Source of the DNA: Ruminococcaceae bacterium UBA5891
Lineage (GTDB): Bacteria; Bacillota; Clostridia; Oscillospirales; Acutalibacteraceae
Assembly: GCA_002431945.1 (NCBI GenBank)
Contig: DJET01000054.1
Span: 38,273-102,272 of the forward strand
Length of the DNA stretch: 64,000 nucleotides
Direction: 5' to 3'
Both the position numbers and the translations under genes were made by a program. Positions 59,286 through 64,000 of this stretch are shown here, piece by piece (position 1 is the stretch's first letter; every line of letters begins with the position of its first letter). The notes under the pieces were generated by a model. It was not told where the DNA came from. It saw only the letters and a list, made by a program, of their open reading frames with translations, and ran no database searches.

Positions 59286-61429
59286 TACTGCTCCTTTGAT
59301 ACCACAAAATAGGTTGGTATTCGGCGCGGACTTGTAAATGCCTTATAGCGGTTTACAAGCCCCTGAAGCTGGTATTTATCAAGCTGGGATTTATCCATAC
59401 CGTAAACGTCGTAATAATCGCGGTAATACATCATAGCCGAGGAGCCGCCGTCAAGCATAGCGGCGTTTACCGCGCCGTTTGCCACCATAAGCTCTATTAC
59501 GTCGTTGCGCGTGGCGCCTATGCTGTCTACCGAGCGGCCGTCGGTTACAAGCATTATAACGGTGCCGTCCGCGCGCTGACCTATTGCCGTGCGCTGAGCG
59601 GTGCCGGTATCGTTATCCGCCTTGTAAAGCTTTACCTCGCTACCCGACTGCTCTATAAGCACGTTGCCTGTTTGGAAACAGACCGCGTCGCGGATACCAA
59701 GCTCGTCGGCTTCCTTTTTGGTCATAGATTCGCGGCAGATAAGCTTATCGTTTTTATCAAAGCCGATAAAGGTGCGCTTTGCGCCGTCGTTCCACACGTT
59801 TTTACCCTGCGAATAGGTAAGCCCTATCGGGGTAGAGCCCTTGCCCTGACCGCCCGCGTCGGGGAATTCGCCGCCGTTTATCATTGCGGCGGCGTCGTAT
59901 TTTTCGGCTATATCGAAAATGCGGGCGCCCGCGGCGGCAGCGGCATAGTTTTCGGACGAAACGCCCACGCTTACGCGCTTCGGGTCCTTTACAAGAAGCA
60001 GATAGCCCTTAAATTTGGATTCGCTTAAAAACGAAAGCTTCATACCGTTCTTTGCGTCCGCCCATTCGTCGGTGCTGCCGTCGGTATAATTGTTTACGTC
60101 TATTACGTCGGTATTGACCTTTTCGCTGTCTGCAATTATTTTATTAACGGTGGATTTTGGCAAAAACAGACTCGGCGCCCATTTTGTCGCGCTTGCCTCT
60201 TTAGCCATTATAACAAGCATATTGCGCAGGCTTTTGCTCGGACCGTAGCATATCATAAGCCCTGCCGAGTAAACGGTTACAATAATCATAACAAGCGCCG
60301 TGCCTACCGATAAAAAGGTTCTGCCTACCACGGTTTTGGCAGATAATTTTTGCTTTTGCGGTTTTTTTGCATTATCCTTTTCCGAAAATACCCAACCCTG
60401 CTGTATGCGGTAGCTTATAAAGAACAGCACTGTATCAACGATAATTTTAATAAGCGTTGAAAGGGCGGGAGCCGCCTTGAACGCCATACCTATAAGCGAT
60501 ACGAGAAGCGCAGAGACGAGCATTTGCGGAACGGCGAGTATATAATACCGTGCAAGCGAGCGGCGCGCCTTTTTTTCCGAATTAAACACCGCGGTGCGGT
60601 TTACGTTATAATTAACAAAAGAGGAAACCGCGCGCGCAATAACCGTGGCGGCAAGCGCCGTAGCGCCGCCGAGAGCCGATTTTAAAAGCCTTGAAGCTAT
60701 ATAGAAAAGCAGAATATCTATTATAAACGAAATACCTGAGCTTAATATGTAGGACAATATAAATTTGTATATTTTAAGCGAATCGCGCACAGGTCTGAAA
60801 TGAGACGAGGAATTTTCGTCAAGGTAGACCGTTTCAATAGGTATTTCCTTTATTGCAACGCCGCGCTGCTTGAATTTAAGCAGCATATTCGTTTCGTACT
60901 CAAAGCGGTCGCCCTTAACCGAAAGCAAAAGCCCGAAAAGGGAGGCAGGGTATGCCCTTAAGCCGGTTTGCGTATCTGATATGCTCATACCGCACAGAAC
61001 CTTGAACACGCCCGATGTTATGCGGTTGCCCATACGGCTGCGCCCCGGTACGTCCTCGCCCGAAAAATCGCGGCAGCCGAGTATAACGCGCTTTTTGGTA
61101 TTATCCAAAGCGTTCGCGCAGGCAAGCGCGTCCTCAGGCAGATGCTGACCGTCGCCGTCTACCGTAACGGCGCCGACGGCGTTCGGATAATTCCTTAAAA
61201 TATGGCGAAAGGCAACCTTAAGCGCCGCGCCCTTGCCGTGATTTTGCTTTCGGTGTATAACGGTGATATTTTCATCTGCCTTAGGAAAGTATTTAAGATG
61301 CGATTTATCGCTGCCGTCGTTTACTATAATTATCCTTTTAAAGCCTATATCAAGCATTCCGTTAACGGTGTTTATAAGCCTTTCGTCCGGATTGAGCGAC
61401 GGAATTATGACGAATATATTTTCATTCAT
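59285..61429 (-). CDS. GT2 glycosyltransferase - GtrA - phosphodiester glycosidase fusion
   Basis: This protein of about 714 residues has three parts. Residues 1-225 are a GT2 domain of the polyprenyl-phosphate sugar synthase type (IIPSLNPDERL, IVNDGSDKS, GKGAALKVAF, TVDGDGQH with the metal-binding DxD-like Asp residues). Residues 230-360 are a GtrA-like domain with four membrane helices. After a further helix (about 375-400), the outside part (about 470-714) is a phosphodiester glycosidase/NAGPA-type domain (AMINGGEF, QRTAIGQRADGTVIMLVTDGR, AAMLDGGSSAMMYY). ATG 61429 is chosen, with GGGGG upstream; an earlier in-frame ATG would add eight residues. It heads an operon with the anchored hypothetical protein and PAP2. 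Confidence 0.85.
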   Translation of the reverse strand: MNENIFVIIPSLNPDERLINTVNGMLDIGFKRIIIVNDGSDKSHLKYFPKADENITVIHRKQNHGKGAALKVAFRHILRNYPNAVGAVTVDGDGQHLPEDALACANALDNTKKRVILGCRDFSGEDVPGRSRMGNRITSGVFKVLCGMSISDTQTGLRAYPASLFGLLLSVKGDRFEYETNMLLKFKQRGVAIKEIPIETVYLDENSSSHFRPVRDSLKIYKFILSYILSSGISFIIDILLFYIASRLLKSALGGATALAATVIARAVSSFVNYNVNRTAVFNSEKKARRSLARYYILAVPQMLVSALLVSLIGMAFKAAPALSTLIKIIVDTVLFFISYRIQQGWVFSEKDNAKKPQKQKLSAKTVVGRTFLSVGTALVMIIVTVYSAGLMICYGPSKSLRNMLVIMAKEASATKWAPSLFLPKSTVNKIIADSEKVNTDVIDVNNYTDGSTDEWADAKNGMKLSFLSESKFKGYLLLVKDPKRVSVGVSSENYAAAAAGARIFDIAEKYDAAAMINGGEFPDAGGQGKGSTPIGLTYSQGKNVWNDGAKRTFIGFDKNDKLICRESMTKKEADELGIRDAVCFQTGNVLIEQSGSEVKLYKADNDTGTAQRTAIGQRADGTVIMLVTDGRSVDSIGATRNDVIELMVANGAVNAAMLDGGSSAMMYYRDYYDVYGMDKSQLDKYQLQGLVNRYKAFTSPRRIPTYFVVSKEQ

Positions 61430-61563
61430 CCCTGTAACCCCCAAAAAATGCATAATAACACATTTTATTCATTATACCGCCGCCGCGGATAATTGGCAAG
61501 TAACAAACAGGTAACAAAACGGTTAAAAATCAAGACGAGGGGCGATTTGGTTTTTTCCTCTTT

Positions 61564-61654
61564 TAGTCATTGCGAAGCCGTGTAAACGGCTGCGGCAATC
61601 CGTTCTCTTTTAAAGGGTATTACGGATTCTTTCGCGCTATGCGTTCAGAATAAC
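61564..61654. repeat. Dispersed hairpin repeat (one A-B unit, inverted)
   Basis: In the 344-bp gap between the divergent glycosyltransferase and phosphoesterase genes, unit A (61564-61604, GCGAAGCCGTGTAAACGGCT core) and unit B (61622-61654, GGATTCTTTCGCGC) appear in inverse orientation relative to the copies near 55 kb. B has drifted (CAGAATAAC instead of CAGAATGAC). Confidence 0.8.
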
Positions 61655-61717
61655 ATTGCGCGGCTTTCCTTTATTTGAGGAAAGTGTGTTCCTTGTTTGC
61701 GCTGTTTTTGTATTGGC

Positions 61718-61746
61718 TTGTGATTTTTAAAAACAGAATATAAAAT
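61718..61746 (+). promoter_or_regulatory. Sigma-A promoter of the secreted phosphoesterase gene
   Basis: TTGTGA (61718-61723), a 17-nt spacer and TAAAAT (61741-61746) lie 28 bp upstream of the ATG at 61774. GGAGGAAG before the ATG is the ribosome binding site. Confidence 0.55.
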
Positions 61747-61773
61747 ATGTATATATTATAGGAGGAAGTTGAT

Positions 61774-62919
61774 ATGAACGGTAAAAAAATAATTAAAGCG
61801 GCGGTGCCGATTATTTTAAGCGGAGCGATGGTCCTATCGGTAAGCGCGGCGGAAAGCGAAGCCTTAAGCTTTGACGAAAAGAACATAGCGCTAAGCTTTG
61901 GGGTATTAAGCGACGTACATATTTGCCGTGCGGAGTTTTACGGCGAGTGGGAGCAGATACGTTATTCCGAGGATAAATTTGTAACCGCGGTAAACTTTTT
62001 AAAAAACGATATAGGCGAAAAAAATATGAAGGCGCTTGTTATCGGCGGCGATGTGGCGGATACGCTGGGACCCGTTGATATGGAAAAAACCTACGAGGTT
62101 TTAAAAAAGTGCGTTGATCCTGAAAAAACCGAGGTTATAGCAACACCGGGAAATCACGACGTATATTATTCTACCGTAAGCTATCTTTTACAGCACGATC
62201 CGCAAAATCCGCTTGCAGGGAAAAACGGCTTTGTTGAGTATAATCTGTTTGCCGAAAAATTGGGCGATTATGTATACAGGGACAAATCGCTTACGTCGGG
62301 AATGGATCTGATACAGGGGTATTACCATACCGTAAAAAACGGATTTCATTTTCTTTCAATGGTCTGCATAAGCGGAGATCCGAGCGAGGCGGCGCTTGAC
62401 TGGACGAAAAAACAGCTTGATATTATAAGAGACAGCGGCAATAAGGGTAAGCCGGTGTTTGTGGTATCTCACGCGCCGGTAACCGAAAAAACCGTGCAGG
62501 CGTTAAAGGATTACCCCGAAATAGTATTCCTTACGGGGCACACCCACGGCACGGTAAACGGCGAGTGCGTAACGCAGTATCAGGACAGCTTTACCGCGGT
62601 ACACTGCGGAGCGCTTAAAAACAGCACGCCTGAATTCGGCAAAATTGAGGTTGATAAAAACGGCGTAATACGGTACAGCACGTATTATATGACGTATACC
62701 GAAACCGCTGATGAAGCCGCAGGCTACCCCGACCGCACCTATACGGTAACGCCCTTTAACGGCGGAGAGCATATTTTCACCGTTAATAAGGTTAAAGGCA
62801 CCGAAGCTGCGGCAACAGAGGAAAAAGACGGGAACGGCAAAAAAACCGTTATTGCCGCCGCTGCGGGAGCGGCGGCTTTAATTGTTATTAAAAAAAGAAA
62901 AGCGGGTAAAAAGCGTTAA
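61774..62919 (+). CDS. Secreted membrane-anchored metallophosphoesterase
   Basis: This 381-residue protein has a signal peptide (1-26, ending VSAAES), a calcineurin-like domain with GVLSDVHICR, VIGGDVADTLG, TPGNHDVYY, VVSHAPVTE and LTGHTHGTVNGE, and then a C-terminal hydrophobic segment with a basic tail RKAGKKR. All metal motifs are intact. It acts outside the cell; nucleotides or phospholipid/teichoic-type phosphodiesters are possible substrates. Its stop overlaps the stop of the small converging gene. Confidence 0.9.
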   Translation: MNGKKIIKAAVPIILSGAMVLSVSAAESEALSFDEKNIALSFGVLSDVHICRAEFYGEWEQIRYSEDKFVTAVNFLKNDIGEKNMKALVIGGDVADTLGPVDMEKTYEVLKKCVDPEKTEVIATPGNHDVYYSTVSYLLQHDPQNPLAGKNGFVEYNLFAEKLGDYVYRDKSLTSGMDLIQGYYHTVKNGFHFLSMVCISGDPSEAALDWTKKQLDIIRDSGNKGKPVFVVSHAPVTEKTVQALKDYPEIVFLTGHTHGTVNGECVTQYQDSFTAVHCGALKNSTPEFGKIEVDKNGVIRYSTYYMTYTETADEAAGYPDRTYTVTPFNGGEHIFTVNKVKGTEAAATEEKDGNGKKTVIAAAAGAAALIVIKKRKAGKKR

Positions 62920-63086
62920 TCCGATTCAACGCTTTTAATGGTTTTCATTTTAAGCTTTAAAAGCTGTTGCTCTTCAATATTTATATATATGCAGTCCCTG
63001 CACTGGCCCATTATGTCAAGCTCGATATCGTCTAAGGTACATACGCCGTTTTCTTCGTAAATACATAAATAATTATCGCATTTCAT
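62916..63086 (-). CDS. Small cysteine-rich protein
   Basis: The 56 residues begin MKCDNYLCIYEENGVC and have five Cys in a pattern C-x4-C-x7-C ... C-x2-C, followed by a Lys/Glu-rich helix. It may bind zinc or iron. GGTGATAAT lies just before ATG 63086. A longer upstream frame has no ribosome binding site and reads through the promoter. TATAAT and TTGCAT (63102-63129) form its promoter. I recall similar unnamed proteins in Ruminococcus-type Clostridia. Function unknown. Confidence 0.7.
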   Translation of the reverse strand: MKCDNYLCIYEENGVCTLDDIELDIMGQCRDCIYINIEEQQLLKLKMKTIKSVESD

Positions 63087-63101
63087 ATTATCACCGATAT
63101 T

Positions 63102-63155
63102 ATTATAGCACACTGTATTGAAAATGCAACCATTAACGGTTATATAAATATAACC
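63102..63155. promoter_or_regulatory. Overlapping divergent promoters with a perfect palindrome
   Basis: Leftward, TTGCAT (63129-63124), a 16-nt spacer and TATAAT (63107-63102) serve the Cys-rich gene. Rightward, TTGAAA (63118-63123), a 17-nt spacer and TATATA (63141-63146) serve the RHH gene. An 18-bp palindrome, GGTTATAT-AA-ATATAACC (63138-63155), covers the rightward -10. A ribbon-helix-helix protein binding here could repress its own gene and affect the other. Confidence 0.7.
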
Positions 63156-63187
63156 ACAAATGAGCATAATATTAGTTAGGTGATATT

Positions 63188-63367
63188 ATGTTTAAGATAG
63201 ATAATGAGCTGAAGAGTGCGAATATACCGAGAACTGTCCGTTTTACCGAACAGTTATTTGAAAGACTGAATAAAACAGCGGCAGATAATAACATTTCTTT
63301 CAATCTTTTGGTGCTGCAATGCTGTAAATATGCGCTTGACGATATGAACGAGGATAAGGATAAATAA
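63188..63367 (+). CDS. Small ribbon-helix-helix-like regulator
   Basis: The 59 residues fit an Arc/MetJ-type RHH fold: strand PRTVRFTEQLFERL, then helix NKTAADNNISFNLLVLQCCKYAL and an acidic tail. AGGTGAT precedes ATG 63188, and a terminator follows directly. It likely binds DNA as a dimer, and the palindrome at 63138-63155 is the obvious site. No toxin gene lies next to it, so it is not an evident antitoxin. Confidence 0.72.
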   Translation: MFKIDNELKSANIPRTVRFTEQLFERLNKTAADNNISFNLLVLQCCKYALDDMNEDKDK

Positions 63368-63405
63368 AAATACAGGCTCTGCTTTACTGCGGAGCCTGTA
63401 TTTTT
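63366..63405 (+). terminator. Rho-independent terminator of the RHH gene
   Basis: AAATACAGGCTC (63368-63379) and GAGCCTGTATTT (63392-63403) form a 12-bp stem, followed by TT and A/T-rich sequence. It starts within the stop codon region of the RHH gene. Confidence 0.9.
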
Positions 63406-63425
63406 ATCGGCAGATATATGAAGCT

Positions 63426-63606
63426 GTCATTGCGAAGCCGTGTAACGGCTGCGGCAATCCGTTTCTCTTTTAAAAGGGGAGGCGGATTCTTTCGCGCTAT
63501 GCGCTCAGAATGACAAACTGTTTAGTTGTTGTGAGCGTCACGGGGTGTGCAGTAAACTGTCGCTCTGTCATTGCGAGCGAGCAAAGCGAGCGTGGCAATC
63601 CGTTTC
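63426..63606. repeat. Dispersed hairpin repeats (A-B plus a variant A)
   Basis: A is at 63426-63463, B at 63481-63514 and a variant A at 63567-63606 with the palindrome GCGAGCGAGCAAAGCGAGC. The orientation matches the copy at 61564-61654. Confidence 0.78.
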
Positions 63607-63658
63607 TCCCCTTTAAAATAATAAAATTCTCTTGCGCTCGTGCCGCGCGGGCACCCGC

Positions 63659-63939
63659 GTGTTGCACTTAATAGAGCCGAACCGCCCGATAAAAGGCAAT
63701 TTTAACCGCCGTTTCACGTCCTCAAAGCTTGCAATACGGAAAGTATTACTGCGCTTTGTCGAACGCGCCCGACGAAAAAATTGCACTTTTTCGGGTGCGG
63801 AGCAGTTTTGTCGGAAATAAAATTTTTCTATATTGAAGTTAGCAAAATGAAGTAATACGTGCGTATTACGAGGCTTTGCAACAAAAATACAGGAAAATTT
63901 TATCCGCCAAAACCGGTTTGTCTCTATTAAGTGCAACAC
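63659..63939. repeat. MITE-like element with 18-bp terminal inverted repeats
   Basis: GTGTTGCACTTAATAGAG (63659-63676) recurs as a perfect inverted copy at 63922-63939. Similarity continues inward imperfectly (GAACCGCC against AAACCGGTT, then GATAAAA against GATAAAATTTT). The 280-bp inside has no gene. It could be a miniature transposable element. It lies directly after the hairpin repeats at the right end of the window. The remaining 61 bases to the end of the window show nothing further. Confidence 0.6.
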
Positions 63940-64000
63940 GGTTCTGTACGGACAGAAATAGGGGAAAGAGCCGTCGGACACCCTTCCGATCGGGTTTCCG

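Noticed and set aside
63188..63367. RHH protein as antitoxin of a toxin-antitoxin pair
   Set aside because: A terminator follows directly and the divergent neighbour is a Cys-rich protein without a known toxin pattern.
63613..63981. 122-codon minus-strand frame at the right end
   Set aside because: It runs through the inverted ends of the MITE-like element, so both ends of the protein are translations of the same repeat. It has no ribosome binding site and a composition unlike neighbouring genes.

Overview
The window looks like a chromosomal segment of a low-to-moderate GC, Gram-positive anaerobe of the class Clostridia (gut or rumen type). The inference rests on AGGAGG-type ribosome binding sites, lipoprotein and sortase-free surface proteins, InlB-type repeats, a dockerin, a D-Ala-D-Ala carboxypeptidase of the DacF type and a Tn4451/Tn916-like mobile module. 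No rRNA or CRISPR is present. One tRNA gene, tRNA-Pro(UGG), was found.

Region 1 (about 0.3-47.8 kb) is one very large carbohydrate-utilisation locus, transcribed almost entirely on the + strand. Two AraC-type regulators (310-1991, minus) are divergent from it. It encodes a FAD-dependent oxidoreductase, a GH36/27-like glycosidase, an (alpha/alpha)6-barrel glycosidase, two GH130-like proteins, two DUF6259-type TIM-barrel proteins, a DUF5696-type lipoprotein, a GH3 enzyme, two GH16 endo-glycanases and two SGNH esterases. Uptake is by two solute-binding proteins and two permease pairs, with no ATPase gene, so a shared ATPase encoded elsewhere is implied. Two giant surface/secreted proteins of about 1,300 residues are built from alternating CBM-like sandwiches and InlB repeats, and a stand-alone secreted dockerin lies between them. 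Intracellular genes (metallo-beta-lactamase-fold hydrolase, galactonate-dehydratase-like enolase-superfamily enzyme, SDR, PfkB kinase, truncated KDPG-type aldolase) suggest an oxidative hexonate route. A nucleoside hydrolase and an AraM/AraL-like pair (glycerol-1-phosphate dehydrogenase plus HAD phosphatase) close the run.

Region 2 (about 47.8-51.6 kb) is a small, stripped integrative element: sigma-like regulator, HTH protein, TnpW-like small protein and a large serine recombinase, without relaxase or cargo. It begins immediately after the truncated aldolase and ends next to tRNA-Pro. A 24-bp promoter-proximal motif of this element also occurs, with one mismatch, at the extreme left of the window, so the sugar locus may be a genomic island bracketed by related mobile DNA.

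Region 3 (about 51.7-64 kb) looks like core chromosome of slightly higher GC with a dispersed hairpin repeat family that I did not see inside the sugar locus. It holds metallophosphoesterases, DacF, a cyclophilin lipoprotein, a GIY-YIG nuclease gene embedded in the repeats, a three-gene secreted operon (cohesin-like protein, 45-residue peptide, Ser-rich lipoprotein), an envelope operon (GT2-GtrA-phosphodiester glycosidase fusion, anchored hypothetical protein, PAP2 phosphatase), and a tiny RHH regulator with a palindromic operator.

The strongest leads for something undescribed are the glycosyltransferase/GtrA/phosphodiester-glycosidase fusion operon, the cohesin-like/small-peptide/lipoprotein operon, the GIY-YIG gene within its repeat family, an AraC-type 21-bp-spaced direct-repeat operator, and three genes that appear to start at AUA or AUC. 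All functional names are from reading the translated sequence by eye; no database search was run.
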